From NCBI RefSeq assembly GCF_014305095.1, contig NZ_JACRUI010000005.1, forward strand, positions 62,001 through 126,000: 64,000 bases of DNA, in the 5' to 3' direction. Position numbers and translations under genes: made by a program. Every line of letters starts with the position of its first letter. The first letter of the stretch is position 1. Positions 44,004-54,145 of the stretch are shown one piece after another. Source of the DNA: Flavobacterium kayseriense (GTDB lineage Bacteria > Bacteroidota > Bacteroidia > Flavobacteriales > Flavobacteriaceae). The notes beneath the pieces were generated by a model. That model had not been told where the DNA came from. It saw only the letters and a program-made list of their open reading frames with translations, and made no database searches.

Positions 44004-44033
44004 AATACTTATGGTATTTACCTATGCCCAAAA

Positions 44034-44058
44034 ATAAAAAAATCCTCCCTAAGGAAGA
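44034..44058 (-). terminator. Minus-strand terminator upstream of the SDR gene
   Basis: Minus-strand stem UCUUCC/GGAGGA (one G-U) with 4-nt loop and seven T; a second stop for transcripts from the SRP RNA gene. Confidence 0.55.
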
Positions 44059-44097
44059 CTACTTTTACGTTTATTTTGTAAAATTTTAATTAAAATC

Positions 44098-44125
44098 AAA
44101 AAAAAATCTGAAACAAGTTCAGATT
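44098..44125 (-). terminator. Terminator of the SRP RNA gene
   Basis: Stem AATCTGAA/TTCAGATT with minus-strand T-run, directly after the RNA 3' end. Confidence 0.8.
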
Positions 44126-44130
44126 AAAAA

Positions 44131-44228
44131 AATGGCAAGCGACCTACATCGCACCGCTCAACCACGTACCCTTGCTATGTTCCCATCCTGGGGGAGTCTG
44201 CAGGAGCTGGTCGTGTAGGACTTGCCGG
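44131..44228 (-). ncRNA. ffs: Signal recognition particle RNA (4.5S type)
   Basis: About 98 nt. Domain IV is clear on the minus strand: CCAGG-AUG-GGAA-CAU-AGCA-AGGG, a GGAA tetraloop with the conserved asymmetric AGG/AGCA loops that bind Ffh. The ends pair as GGCAAG...CUUGCC, and CCUAC...GUAGG extends the helix. It has a full promoter and terminator. Acts with Ffh in co-translational targeting to the inner membrane. Confidence 0.92.
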
Positions 44229-44230
44229 TG

Positions 44231-44260
44231 CAAATATACAATCTTTTTATATTTTTGCAA
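44231..44260 (-). promoter_or_regulatory. Promoter of the SRP RNA gene
   Basis: Minus strand TTG (44260-44258), 19-base spacer, TATATTTG (44238-44231): full Bacteroidetes consensus. Confidence 0.75.
44250..44257 (+). promoter_or_regulatory. -7 box of the cyclotransferase-hutI pair
   Basis: TATTTTTG on the plus strand, lying inside the divergent ffs promoter; 57 bases before the ATG at 44315. Confidence 0.45.
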
Positions 44261-44314
44261 GCCCTTTGCGCTCTAAAAATAACATTGTATATTGGGGTAT
44301 TCAAAATTAAAACG

Positions 44315-45364
44315 ATGAAAAAATATAACTTACTATCTATCATTTTATTAGCACTAGTACTTACTAATTGTGGTGACACAAAAAAAGGTGAAAATTCTCT
44401 ATTTACTTTCGATAACAAGATAGTAAAGCCCCAATATGAACCTCAAGATAACCTAGATTTAGTTATTACTAATGATAATGCCAAAGCAATTGATAGTATA
44501 ATCTACTACGTAAACGATAAAAAAATAGGAAGTAGCAAAGGTTTAGAAAGATTAACGTACTCCCTAGAAAATCAAAAGTTAGGATATCAATTCCTAAAAG
44601 CGTTAGTTTATTACGACGGTACGAACTCTGAAGCTACCATGAGAGTTGAGCTTGTCTCTAACGTTGCTCCTAAGCTCTTAAAATATAAAATCATAAATAC
44701 CCACCCTCATGATACGCAATCGTTCACAGAAGGTTTGGAGTTTTATAAAGACACCCTATATGAAAGTACAGGACAAAAAGGCACCTCTTATATTAGAAAA
44801 TATGATTACAAAACTGGAAAAATATACAAACAAATTGATCTAGAAGACAAATATTTTGGAGAGGGAATCACCTTTTTAAATAACAAACTATATCAGTTAA
44901 CTTGGCAGGAAAAAACAGGGTTTATCTATAATGCATCAACTCTAAAATTAGAAAAGAGTTTTGCTTACACCAAAGACATTGAAGGATGGGGAATGACAAA
45001 TGATGGTAAAAACATTTATCAATCTGATGGAACAGAGAAAATTTGGAAAACTAATCCAGAAACTCAAGAAATGTTAGACTACATCAATGTCTACTCAGGA
45101 AAGACCAAAATAAAAGCCATAAATGAATTAGAATATATTAATGGTAAATTTTACGCTAATGTTTTTCAAAAAGATGCAATTGCTGTGGTTAACCCCGGTA
45201 GTGGTGCAGTCGAAGGTATATTAGATATGTCAGGCTTACGCAAATTAATCAACGTTACTCCAGACGATGTTTTAAACGGAATCGCCTACAACCCTAAGAC
45301 TAAAACTATATTTGTTACCGGTAAAAACTGGGACAAAATGTTTGAAATCATAGTTGTAGAATAA
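44315..45364 (+). CDS. Glutaminyl-peptide cyclotransferase (plant/bacterial type)
   Basis: 349 aa from ATG 44315 (MKKYNLLSIILLALVLTNC), a lipoprotein signal with lipobox LTNC; longer in-frame upstream coding would run into ffs. The C-terminal 230 residues form a five-bladed propeller of the Glu_cyclase_2 family (SFTEGLEFYKDTLYESTGQ, GKIYKQIDLEDKYFGEGI, IEGWGMTNDGKNIYQSDG, INELEYINGKFYANV). It should convert N-terminal Gln of exported proteins to pyroglutamate. hutI begins 13 bases after it on the same strand, so they are probably co-transcribed. Confidence 0.87.
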   Translation: MKKYNLLSIILLALVLTNCGDTKKGENSLFTFDNKIVKPQYEPQDNLDLVITNDNAKAIDSIIYYVNDKKIGSSKGLERLTYSLENQKLGYQFLKALVYYDGTNSEATMRVELVSNVAPKLLKYKIINTHPHDTQSFTEGLEFYKDTLYESTGQKGTSYIRKYDYKTGKIYKQIDLEDKYFGEGITFLNNKLYQLTWQEKTGFIYNASTLKLEKSFAYTKDIEGWGMTNDGKNIYQSDGTEKIWKTNPETQEMLDYINVYSGKTKIKAINELEYINGKFYANVFQKDAIAVVNPGSGAVEGILDMSGLRKLINVTPDDVLNGIAYNPKTKTIFVTGKNWDKMFEIIVVE

Positions 45365-45377
45365 TTAAGAAGCATAA

Positions 45378-46616
45378 ATGACCATACTACTTATAAACAT
45401 AAAAGAATTGCTTCAAGTTCGCGACTCCTCTGTTAGCAAGGTTTGTGGTCGCGATATGGCAGTACTCCCTTCCATCAAGAATGCGTACTTAGTAATCAAA
45501 GATGATTTGATAGCTGATTACGGCGAGATGCATAACATTCCATCTCTATCCGTAGATTCAACCATAGACGTACAAGGAAAAATAGTTTTACCAACATGGT
45601 GTGATAGTCACACACATATAGTTTACGCAGGAGATCGATCACAAGAGTTTGTAGATCGTATTAATGGTTTAAGCTATGAGGAAATTGCTAGTCGTGGTGG
45701 CGGAATTTTAAACTCCGCTCAAAAACTCAATGAAACAACTGAGGATAAAATCTACGAGGAGTCTAAGCTGCGATTAGAAGAAATAATGCGCTTAGGTACT
45801 GGAGCCGTTGAGATTAAATCAGGATACGGTTTAACCGTTGAAGGAGAATTAAAAATGCTTCGAATCATTAAAAGGTTGTCCAAAAATTATCCTATTTCAA
45901 TAAAAGCTACGTTTTTAGGCGCACATGCCTTTCCTTTAAAATACCAAAATGACCACCAAGGATACATAGACCTTTTAATTAAAGAGATACTACCTGAAAT
46001 TCATAGAAATAAACTCGCTGATTATATCGACGTATTTTGCGAAACTGGTTACTTTAGTGTAGCCGAAACAGAACAAATTATCAAAGCAGGTGCACAATTT
46101 GGCTTGAAGGCAAAGATACACGTTAATCAATTTAACTCTATAGGCGGCGTTCAAGTTGGCGTATATAACCATGCTCTGTCTGTTGATCATCTTGAAATGA
46201 TGCAAAAAGAAGACATAGAAATACTAAAAAACAGTATTACTATGCCCGTTGCTTTACCCTCCTGCTCTTATTTTTTAAGCATTCCTTATACACCAGCACG
46301 AGCAATGATAGATGCAGGTTTACCCTTGGCATTAGCGACAGATTTCAATCCGGGTTCAACTCCATCAGGAAACATGAATTTTGTTGTCGCAACAGCATGT
46401 ATCAAAATGAAAATGACTCCTGAAGAAGCTATTAATGCAGCAACTATTAACGGTGCCTACGCCATGGGATTGTCAGCCTCACACGGAAGCATAACTATAG
46501 GCAAAAAAGCAAGTTTGATTATTACCAAGCCAATTACCTCTTTTTACCAATTACCCTATGCATTTGGGAGTAATTTGATAGAAACTGTACTAATAAATGG
46601 AAAAATAATATCATAA
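45378..46616 (+). CDS. hutI: Imidazolonepropionase
   Basis: 412 aa amidohydrolase: metal site CDSHTHIVYAGDRSQEF, EIKSGYGLT, FLGAHAFP, HVNQFNS, SVDHLEMM and LATDFNPGS. These are the HutI signatures. Reaction: 4-imidazolone-5-propanoate + water to N-formimino-L-glutamate, third step of histidine degradation. hutG is 1 kb downstream, hutH is at 60794-62308; no hutU is seen. Confidence 0.95.
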   Translation: MTILLINIKELLQVRDSSVSKVCGRDMAVLPSIKNAYLVIKDDLIADYGEMHNIPSLSVDSTIDVQGKIVLPTWCDSHTHIVYAGDRSQEFVDRINGLSYEEIASRGGGILNSAQKLNETTEDKIYEESKLRLEEIMRLGTGAVEIKSGYGLTVEGELKMLRIIKRLSKNYPISIKATFLGAHAFPLKYQNDHQGYIDLLIKEILPEIHRNKLADYIDVFCETGYFSVAETEQIIKAGAQFGLKAKIHVNQFNSIGGVQVGVYNHALSVDHLEMMQKEDIEILKNSITMPVALPSCSYFLSIPYTPARAMIDAGLPLALATDFNPGSTPSGNMNFVVATACIKMKMTPEEAINAATINGAYAMGLSASHGSITIGKKASLIITKPITSFYQLPYAFGSNLIETVLINGKIIS

Positions 46617-46651
46617 AAAAAAAGAGGAGTATTTAAATACTCCTCTTTTTT
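46615..46651. terminator. Bidirectional terminator after hutI
   Basis: Perfect palindrome AAAAAGAGGAGTAT/ATACTCCTCTTTTT flanked by A- and T-runs, between convergent genes. Confidence 0.88.
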
Positions 46652-46671
46652 CATAATTTATAAATTCTATT

Positions 46672-47556
46672 TTATTTTAAAGTAAAACTAGTTTTTGAAA
46701 CTAATTTATCTTTATCAAAGATATTTACAAAGTAAGTTCCTTTTTCAAAATCTTTACCTGGTAAGTTTTCTGCAACATTCACCGTTTTATTTTCATAAGA
46801 CACATTAGAGATAAAACTATATGTTAACGTATTGTCACCAAAATTTTCAGTTTTCTTATTACCTAAAACATTATTTTTGCTATCAATCACTTGTACATAA
46901 TATGTTTTAACACCTGATTGCGCCACTTGATTTTCAGCGATAGTATAACTAATTCTAAGCATATCTGCTCTGCTTGCTTTATCAGTAGAAATTTCTTTCC
47001 CAGAACTTCTTACTTTAAAAGCTGAACCTCTGGTGTTAACAACAGTTAATTTTGCAGCTTTTTCAACTACTTTAGATAACTCTTCATTTTGTCCAGCTAA
47101 AGTTTCATTATATTTCTTTGACTCTCCTAGAACTACAACCGTACTATCACGCTGCGTTTTTAAGGTTACATTCGCTTTTTTCAAACCTTCATTTTCTTGC
47201 ATCAATACTTTCATATTATTTTGCAACATTGCGAACTGAGTTTTATACTTTGACAAAGAAGCAACATCTCCTTTTGATTTTTGCAAATCAGCCATTAACA
47301 AAACAACTTTATCTCTCTCCTTAATTAACTCATCAGACATCGAAGTGTTTTCAGAAATTGCAGCATCATAAGTAGCTTTTAACTGCTCTAAGTCTTTCAT
47401 CACAGTTTCTTTCTCAGTTTCTGTAGTTTTAAGTTCCGTTTGTACTACGTCAGCATCAGAGGACATTTTAAAAATGTAAACTAAACTCCCTACTAATAAA
47501 ACAGCCAAGACAGCAATTACCGCCTTTAAACTAGAACTACTTTTTTGATTTTCCAT
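46672..47556 (-). CDS. Membrane-anchored coiled-coil protein of unknown function
   Basis: 294 aa. One N-terminal TM helix (VIAVLAVLLVGSLVYIF), then about 140 residues of heptad-patterned coiled coil (ELKTTETEKETVMKDLEQLKATYDAAISENTSMSDELIKERDKVV...). The last 110 residues are a beta-rich domain (VNTRGSAFKVRSSGKEIS, YYVQVIDSKNNVLGNK, KGTYFVNIFDKDKLVSKTSF). It should sit in the inner membrane with the coil in the periplasm. I recognise it as a common flavobacterial hypothetical type; function unknown. Confidence 0.75.
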   Translation of the reverse strand: MENQKSSSSLKAVIAVLAVLLVGSLVYIFKMSSDADVVQTELKTTETEKETVMKDLEQLKATYDAAISENTSMSDELIKERDKVVLLMADLQKSKGDVASLSKYKTQFAMLQNNMKVLMQENEGLKKANVTLKTQRDSTVVVLGESKKYNETLAGQNEELSKVVEKAAKLTVVNTRGSAFKVRSSGKEISTDKASRADMLRISYTIAENQVAQSGVKTYYVQVIDSKNNVLGNKKTENFGDNTLTYSFISNVSYENKTVNVAENLPGKDFEKGTYFVNIFDKDKLVSKTSFTLK

Positions 47557-47624
47557 TTTTTAATATTTTTTTTCAAATTTAACAATATATATTTAAGTTA
47601 TAACGATTGTTATTACAATTATAT

Positions 47625-47632
47625 TATTTTTG
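47625..47632 (+). promoter_or_regulatory. -7 box of hutG
   Basis: TATTTTTG, 18 bases before the ATG at 47651. An in-frame TTG at 47630 lies inside this box, which argues against that start. Confidence 0.5.
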
Positions 47633-47650
47633 GGAAAAAATATTTTTTTT

Positions 47651-48688
47651 ATGGAAAAACTGCTGCCTTTTACAAAGTATGATCTCGCTAAGGTTACAAA
47701 TCACAGAAGTGGTGAAATTAAATTTGGCGAAAAAATGCATACGGTGCCAAAAGACATTGATCCCATATCTTTTTTAAACTCCTGTGAAGCGCAATATGTA
47801 TTACTTGGTATTCCTGAAGACATTGGCGTTAGAGCAAACTTTGGTAGACCAGGCGCAGCATCAGCTTGGAATGTGGCTATTCAAAGCATAGCTAATATCC
47901 AGCACAATCGATTTTGCAAAGGCAGTAATTTAATTGTGTTAGGACAAATCAATGTCGAAGATGAAATGAAGGAAGTAGAACATCTTGATTTTACTGATAT
48001 TGACGACCGCTCTAAATTAAGTAAGTTAGTTGAAAAAATAGACAAAGATGTATCACACATCATTTGTAGTATCATACAATTAGGAAAAACACCTATCGTA
48101 ATTGGCGGAGGCCATAATAATTCGTACGGAAACATAAAAGGTACCGCTCTTGCAAAAGGAAAACCTGTAAATGCCATTAATTTTGACGCACATTCTGATT
48201 TTCGTATTCTAGAGGGAAGACACAGTGGAAACGGATTTTCGTATGCTTACGAAGAGGGTTTCTTGAAAAAATATTTTGTCTTTGGTTTACACGAAAATTA
48301 TACTTCCAAAAGTGTTTTAGATATAATCAAAAAAACTGATGATCGTGTGCGTTATATTACCTACGATAGTTTGAAAATAAGAAAGGAAAAAGACTTCAAT
48401 TTAGAGATGTTTAATGCTTTAGAATTTATAAAATCCGATTATTTTGGTATAGAAATAGATTTGGACGCAATTCCGAATATTGCTAGTAGCGCTATGACAA
48501 TAAGTGGCTTTTCAGTAGAAGAACTTAGACAGTTCATTTCCTTTTTTGGCAGACATAGGAACGCTACGTATTTACACATATGTGAAGGCGCGCCTGATTT
48601 AGGCGAGAAAAAGAACAATCATTTAATTGGTAAATTAATTGGATATTTAGTCACAGATTTTATAAAAGCAAGTACAGTAGAAATTTAG
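47651..48688 (+). CDS. hutG: Formimidoylglutamase (arginase/ureohydrolase family)
   Basis: 345 aa from ATG 47651 (MEKLLPFTKYD). Manganese-binding signatures of ureohydrolases are GGGHNNSYG, NFDAHSDFR and EIDLDAIP. The nearness of hutI makes formimidoylglutamase (N-formimino-L-glutamate to glutamate + formamide) the best assignment; arginase or agmatinase are the alternatives. Its own promoter indicates separate expression from hutI. Confidence 0.87.
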   Translation: MEKLLPFTKYDLAKVTNHRSGEIKFGEKMHTVPKDIDPISFLNSCEAQYVLLGIPEDIGVRANFGRPGAASAWNVAIQSIANIQHNRFCKGSNLIVLGQINVEDEMKEVEHLDFTDIDDRSKLSKLVEKIDKDVSHIICSIIQLGKTPIVIGGGHNNSYGNIKGTALAKGKPVNAINFDAHSDFRILEGRHSGNGFSYAYEEGFLKKYFVFGLHENYTSKSVLDIIKKTDDRVRYITYDSLKIRKEKDFNLEMFNALEFIKSDYFGIEIDLDAIPNIASSAMTISGFSVEELRQFISFFGRHRNATYLHICEGAPDLGEKKNNHLIGKLIGYLVTDFIKASTVEI

Positions 48689-48755
48689 GGATTCCAACAC
48701 CTAAAAGAAATACAGCGCTTAAAACCTATCATAAACAGCATCAAAATAATAATAC

Positions 48756-48763
48756 TATCTTTG
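48756..48763 (+). promoter_or_regulatory. -7 box of the DEAD-box helicase gene
   Basis: TATCTTTG fits TAnnTTTG, 45 bases before the ATG at 48809. Confidence 0.45.
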
Positions 48764-48808
48764 CACTACTATCTCTGTACTTAATACAAGATATTTAATT
48801 TCAAAAAT

Positions 48809-50062
48809 ATGTTATTCGAAGATTTATCACTTTCTAAAAGTATACAAAAAGCAGTTTACGAGCAAGGTTATATTAACCCCACACCAATACAAGAAAAATC
48901 AATTCCGTTAATTTTAGCAGGAAATGATTTAATAGGTTGCGCTCAAACAGGTACTGGAAAAACAGCAGCATTTGCAATCCCAATTATACATCAATTACAC
49001 CGCATCGTAGGCTCATCAAAAAAAGCAAAAGTAATTCGTGCTTTAATAGTTACGCCTACTAGAGAATTAGCAGTTCAAATAGGACAAAGTTTTGATACTT
49101 ATGCTAAATATACAAATTTAACTCAGCTGACAATTTTTGGGGGAGTATCTCAGAATCCTCAGGTCGATTCATTAAAAGCTGGAATTGATATTTTAATAGC
49201 TACGCCTGGACGACTATTAGATTTACACAAACAAGGTTTTATCGATCTTGATCACTTGCATTGCTTAGTACTAGATGAGGCAGACCAAATGCTAGATATG
49301 GGTTTTGTTAATGATGTTAAAAAAATTGTGAAGTTAACACCAAAAAATAGGCAAACTTTATTTTTCTCTGCAACTATGCCAATTGCAATTAGAGAATTAG
49401 CCGAAATGTTTTTGACAAATCCTGAAACAGTTACGGTTTCTCCGGTGTCATCTACAGCTGAAAACGTAGAGCAACGAGTATATTTTGTGGAAAAAACTGA
49501 AAAGAGAAATCTACTTTACAATTTAATCACAAATGAAAACTTATCAGATGTTCTCGTTTTTTCACGAACGAAACATGGTGCTGATAATGTCGTAAAAGCA
49601 TTGAGAAAACGCAACATAGCCGCAGAAGCAATTCACGGAGATAAATCACAAAATGCAAGACAGCGTGTATTAGACTCTTTTAAAAACAAAGAAATTGGCG
49701 TGCTAGTTGCTACTGATATAGCAGCCAGAGGTATCGATATTGACCAACTACCGTTTGTCATAAATTTTGACCTGCCCAATATCCCAGAAACCTATGTACA
49801 CCGAATTGGTAGAACAGGTCGTGCGGGAAATGGAGGTGTTGCAATATCTTTTTGTGGTAAAGATGAAATTGGTTATTGGAAAGACATTCAAAAGTTAATT
49901 AAGGTAGAAGTAAAAACCGTGACTGACCATCCGTATCAATGGCATTCTGGAAATCCAAATACAAGCGAAAACGGTAAGCCAAAAAATTCAAATAGAAGTG
50001 GTGGAGCACATAAATCCAGAAAATCGGATGCTTCAAAACAAAATAAAAAGCGCTGGTACTAA
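48809..50062 (+). CDS. DEAD-box ATP-dependent RNA helicase (RhlE-like)
   Basis: 417 aa with all core motifs in order: Q motif PTPIQEKSIP, I AQTGTGKTAA, Ia PTRELAVQ, Ib TPGRLLDL, II DEADQMLDMGF, III FSATMP, IV VLVFSRTKHGAD, V ATDIAARGIDI, VI HRIGRTGRAG. The C-terminal 50 residues are basic and Ser/Asn-rich (SNRSGGAHKSRKSDASKQNKKRW), an RNA-binding tail typical of RhlE-type helicases. Likely role in ribosome assembly or RNA decay, possibly at low temperature. Confidence 0.94.
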   Translation: MLFEDLSLSKSIQKAVYEQGYINPTPIQEKSIPLILAGNDLIGCAQTGTGKTAAFAIPIIHQLHRIVGSSKKAKVIRALIVTPTRELAVQIGQSFDTYAKYTNLTQLTIFGGVSQNPQVDSLKAGIDILIATPGRLLDLHKQGFIDLDHLHCLVLDEADQMLDMGFVNDVKKIVKLTPKNRQTLFFSATMPIAIRELAEMFLTNPETVTVSPVSSTAENVEQRVYFVEKTEKRNLLYNLITNENLSDVLVFSRTKHGADNVVKALRKRNIAAEAIHGDKSQNARQRVLDSFKNKEIGVLVATDIAARGIDIDQLPFVINFDLPNIPETYVHRIGRTGRAGNGGVAISFCGKDEIGYWKDIQKLIKVEVKTVTDHPYQWHSGNPNTSENGKPKNSNRSGGAHKSRKSDASKQNKKRWY

Positions 50063-50083
50063 AACTATAATTTACAATCATAA

Positions 50084-50115
50084 AAAAAGCCTTTCGTAAA
50101 ACGAAAGGCTTTTTG
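50084..50115. terminator. Terminator after the DEAD-box gene
   Basis: AAAAAGCCTTTCGT/ACGAAAGGCTTTTT stem with a 3-nt loop, convergent genes. Confidence 0.88.
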
Positions 50116-50178
50116 CTTTTAATAATTTTAAAAGAAAGTCTATCAATTAAACAGACAGACTTTGCTTTTGAATTTATT

Positions 50179-51453
50179 TTATTTTGCTATTTTAGCTTGT
50201 AGTGCTTTCTTTTCAGCAGACATCTCTAATGCACTGTAAACATTTAATAAAGTACTACTTACTGCTTCATTTTTTGGATCAACATCAAATGCTTTTTCCA
50301 AAGAAGGAATTACGCTTTTAAAAATAGCTAATCTTTCTTTCTTTAACACTTCATAACGCTTCATATCTTTATCAGAAGTACCCAACTTATTCATTTCATC
50401 AATAATTGGTTTTTCTCTTTCTAGTTTCAACGCTGCTAAATTGATATATGCATTGACATATTTAGGATCAATCTCTATCGCCTTTGCATAATATTTTTCA
50501 GCATTAGCAACATCTTTAGCGTTTCCACTAATAACTCCTAGATTAAATACTAAATCAGCATCGTTAGGATTTTTTTCTAATACCTGACTAATTAATTCTT
50601 TGTATCTATCAAAATCCTTCGTCTCTAAATACAAATTAGCTTCTGTAAGCAACAAAGAACTATCATCTGGATTAGCAACTCTAGCCTCAGCAATCGCTTT
50701 TTTAGCTTCTTCAGTTTTACCGTTTTGAACTAAAATTAAAGAAATATTCTTAAAAATCTCTCCTCTTTTTGATGGATTAACTTCCGTTGTTGGTTTCTCA
50801 TGTGTCCCAAGTTTAACCATTCTATCTCTTTCTGCAGCTGTTTTAAAAGGATCTTCAGCTCCATTCGCCTTGTTTGTAGCCAAATAAACAGTAGATTGAC
50901 CTGAAAAGTTCAAGTTTTTCAATTCATAATATGCTGACAAAGCTTTATCGTACTCTTTTGCATTTATATAGGTAGACGCAGCATAATAAAGGTTTAAAGT
51001 ATCTTTTTTGTCTAACAAATAAGCATCGTACAATTTTTTTGCTCCTTCAGCATTTTTCTCTGCTTTAGAATCTGCAATAGCACTATTAATTAATAAATAC
51101 TTAATTTCAGTAATTGAAGCTGCCGCTTGCGTAGAGTATTTAACTTTACCAGATGCTTTTTCAGCTGCTATCAAATCTTGATACGCTGCTGCTGCAACTC
51201 CTAAATTCGTATCTACCTCTACTTTTTTATTTGCTAAATCTAAATAAGTATTTCCTTTTACAAAGAAAAATTGCGCTTTATCTGCTTCATTAGCCGATGC
51301 AATTAAAGATTCTGCTCCTTTTAAAATTGTAGCAGCTTCTTTACTATCTCCTTTTTTTAACGCTTTTTCAGCAGCTTTTGTTTCATCTTTTTGAGCAAAA
51401 GTGGTTACTGATATCAATAATGCTGACGCAAGTATTACATATTTACTTTTCAT
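50179..51453 (-). CDS. Exported tetratricopeptide-repeat protein
   Basis: 424 aa from ATG 51453 (MKSKYVILASALLISVTTFAQ), signal peptide. At least five TPR units, e.g. DPFKTAAER..., EIFKNISLILVQNGKTEEAKKAIAEARVANPDDSSLLLTEANLYLETKDFDRYKELISQVLEKNPNDADLVFNLGVISGNAKDVANAEKYYAKAIEIDPKYVNAYINLAALK. Periplasmic scaffold by inference. It lies 49 bases after gyrA on the same strand, a gene pair I associate with Flavobacterium. Partner unknown. Confidence 0.87.
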   Translation of the reverse strand: MKSKYVILASALLISVTTFAQKDETKAAEKALKKGDSKEAATILKGAESLIASANEADKAQFFFVKGNTYLDLANKKVEVDTNLGVAAAAYQDLIAAEKASGKVKYSTQAAASITEIKYLLINSAIADSKAEKNAEGAKKLYDAYLLDKKDTLNLYYAASTYINAKEYDKALSAYYELKNLNFSGQSTVYLATNKANGAEDPFKTAAERDRMVKLGTHEKPTTEVNPSKRGEIFKNISLILVQNGKTEEAKKAIAEARVANPDDSSLLLTEANLYLETKDFDRYKELISQVLEKNPNDADLVFNLGVISGNAKDVANAEKYYAKAIEIDPKYVNAYINLAALKLEREKPIIDEMNKLGTSDKDMKRYEVLKKERLAIFKSVIPSLEKAFDVDPKNEAVSSTLLNVYSALEMSAEKKALQAKIAK

Positions 51454-51502
51454 ATTATTCAATTTAATTTCTGTTATTTATTTTACCTATTTTAAAATTT
51501 AA

Positions 51503-54145
51503 TTATTCGTCCTCTGCATCGTCGCCTTCGTCGACAACATCTTCTTCAACCTCATCAGTATCGTCTTCATCATCGTCCTCACCGCCTTCGTCTTCTAAAA
51601 CTTCTAAAACAGGTTTAACCCTTTCGATAGCAACAACTTCAACTACATTTCCATCTTCATCTACCACAACTTCTTCAACATCATCTTTCATAACCTTAGT
51701 GACCGCTGCGATAGAATCCTTTCCTTTTAGATTGATCAATTTTACACCTTGAGTCGCACGACCCATTACACGTAAGTCTTCGATAGCCATTCTAATCGTT
51801 AAACCAGATTTATTGATAATCATTAAATCATCAGCATCAGTTACAGCGTTGATCGAAATTAACTGCCCTGTTTTTTCTGTAATATTTAAGGTTTTCACCC
51901 CTTTACCACCACGGTTTGTAATACGATAAACATCTTCTCCGTCTTCATCAACAAGTTTTGTACGTTTACCATAACCATTTGCAGTTACAACGAGTACTTG
52001 TGTATCGTTCACAGCATCTTTATCTACAGTAATCATACCAATAACTTCATCAGTATCGTCTTTTAAAGAGATTCCACGTACACCAGAAGCTGTTCTTCCC
52101 ATTGGTCTCGTTTTAGTTTCTTCAAAACGAACTAATTTACCAGACTTCACAGCTAAGATAATTTGGCTTTCACCATTTGTTAATTTAGCTTCCAGTAATT
52201 CATCTCCATCCTTAATAGTAATTGCTGCAACACCGTTTATTCTTGGTTTAGAATATTTCTCTAAAGATGTTTTCTTAACCTGACCTTTTTTAGTTACCAT
52301 TACTAAGTTATGGCTCTTAATGTAATCTTGATCTTTTAAGTCTTGGGTACAGATAAACGCTTTCACCTTATCATCACTTTCGATATTAATCAGATTTTGA
52401 ATCGCTCTTCCTTTTGCGGTCTTACTTCCTTCTGGTATTTCATAAACACGCATCCAGAAACATTTCCCTTTCTGGGTAAAGAACATCATATATTGATGAT
52501 TTGTAGCTACAAACATGTGTTCTAAGAAATCTTGATCTCTTGTTCCTGCACTTTTTTGACCTACTCCACCTCTATTTTGAGTCTTATATTCAGATAAGTT
52601 AGTACGTTTGATGTAACCTGCATGCGAAATAGTAATTACTACATTTTCATCGGCAATTAAATCTTCGATACTGACATCTCCTCCAGAGTATTCAATAAGT
52701 GAACGACGTTCATCTCCGTATTTCTCACGAATTTCAACTAATTCCTCTTTGATTAAGTTTGTTCTCAAGTCAACGTTTTCTAACAACGCTTTTAAGTGAT
52801 CAATCAACTTCATCAACTCTTCATATTCCGCTCTTAACTTGTCTTGTTCCAGACCTGTTAATTGACGCAAACGCATCTCAACAATTGCTCTCGCTTGGAT
52901 GTCTGATAATTGAAATCTTTCAATTAATTTCTCACGCGCTTCTTCTGTATTTTTAGAGCCACGAATCAAGGCAATCACTTCATCGATATTATCAGATGCA
53001 ATAATTAATCCTTCTAAAATGTGCGCTCTTTCTTCTGCTTTACGTAATTCAAAACGTGTTCTTCTAATGACCACATCATGACGGTGCTCAACAAAATAAT
53101 GAATCATATCTTTTAGATTCAACATTTGCGGACGTCCTTTCACTAGCGCAATATTGTTTACACTAAATGATGATTGTAATTGTGTGTATTTATATAAGGT
53201 ATTCAACACTACATTAGGAGTAGCATCGCGTTTCAGAATATAAACGATTCGCATACCATTTCTATCCGATTCGTCACGAATATTTGCTATCCCTTCAATT
53301 TTTTTATCGTTTACAAGGTCAGCAGTACGTTTGATCATATCTGCTTTGTTAACTTGGTAAGGAATCTCACTAACGATGATGCTTTCTCTTCCTTCAACCT
53401 CTTCAAAACCTACTTTGGCACGCATTACTACTCTACCTCTACCCGTCTTGAAAGCTTCACGAACACCCTCGTAACCATATATAACTCCTCCCGTAGGGAA
53501 ATCCGGTGCTTTAATATGTGTAATTAGCTCATCGATCTCAATATCATTGTTATCCATATACGCTAACGTACCATTAACAACCTCAGTTAAATTGTGAGGT
53601 GGCATATTAGTAGCCATACCTACTGCAATTCCTGTAGCTCCGTTGATAAGCAATGTTGGAACTCTAGTTGGCATTACCTTTGGCTCATACAGCGTATCGT
53701 CAAAGTTCAACTGAAAATCAACCGTTTCTTTTTCAATATCTGCCATAATTTCTTCCGAAATCTTACGCATTCTTGCTTCCGTATAACGCATTGCTGCTGG
53801 ACTATCTCCATCAACAGATCCAAAGTTACCTTGTCCATCCACTAATAAATAACGCATGCTCCACTCTTGAGCCATACGAACCATTGCGTCATAAACAGAG
53901 ATATCACCGTGTGGGTGGTACTTTCCTAAAACTTCACCGACAATTCTCGCCGATTTTTTATGGGCTTTATTTGAAAAAACTCCTAAATCATACATTCCGT
54001 AAAGAACTCTTCGATGCACTGGTTTCAAACCATCTCTAACATCTGGAAGCGCTCTTGATACAATTACTGACATCGAATAATCAATGTAAGCTGATTTCAT
54101 TTCATCTTCTATGTTAATAGGAATTAACTTTTCTCCTTCAGACAT
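51503..54145 (-). CDS. gyrA: DNA gyrase subunit A
   Basis: 880 aa. N-terminal winged-helix/tower domain with the catalytic Tyr121 in AMRYTEARM, and six C-terminal beta-pinwheel repeats including the GyrA box region ([13 protein letters not shown]). It ends in a long acidic tail ([17 protein letters not shown] type). In the quinolone region the sequence is [10 protein letters not shown]: Ile82 (codon 53900-53902) replaces the Ser83 of E. coli, while Asp86 (E. coli Asp87) is kept. Introduces negative supercoils together with GyrB, not in the window. Divergent from clpC. Confidence 0.97.
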   Translation of the reverse strand: MSEGEKLIPINIEDEMKSAYIDYSMSVIVSRALPDVRDGLKPVHRRVLYGMYDLGVFSNKAHKKSARIVGEVLGKYHPHGDISVYDAMVRMAQEWSMRYLLVDGQGNFGSVDGDSPAAMRYTEARMRKISEEIMADIEKETVDFQLNFDDTLYEPKVMPTRVPTLLINGATGIAVGMATNMPPHNLTEVVNGTLAYMDNNDIEIDELITHIKAPDFPTGGVIYGYEGVREAFKTGRGRVVMRAKVGFEEVEGRESIIVSEIPYQVNKADMIKRTADLVNDKKIEGIANIRDESDRNGMRIVYILKRDATPNVVLNTLYKYTQLQSSFSVNNIALVKGRPQMLNLKDMIHYFVEHRHDVVIRRTRFELRKAEERAHILEGLIIASDNIDEVIALIRGSKNTEEAREKLIERFQLSDIQARAIVEMRLRQLTGLEQDKLRAEYEELMKLIDHLKALLENVDLRTNLIKEELVEIREKYGDERRSLIEYSGGDVSIEDLIADENVVITISHAGYIKRTNLSEYKTQNRGGVGQKSAGTRDQDFLEHMFVATNHQYMMFFTQKGKCFWMRVYEIPEGSKTAKGRAIQNLINIESDDKVKAFICTQDLKDQDYIKSHNLVMVTKKGQVKKTSLEKYSKPRINGVAAITIKDGDELLEAKLTNGESQIILAVKSGKLVRFEETKTRPMGRTASGVRGISLKDDTDEVIGMITVDKDAVNDTQVLVVTANGYGKRTKLVDEDGEDVYRITNRGGKGVKTLNITEKTGQLISINAVTDADDLMIINKSGLTIRMAIEDLRVMGRATQGVKLINLKGKDSIAAVTKVMKDDVEEVVVDEDGNVVEVVAIERVKPVLEVLEDEGGEDDDEDDTDEVEEDVVDEGDDAEDE

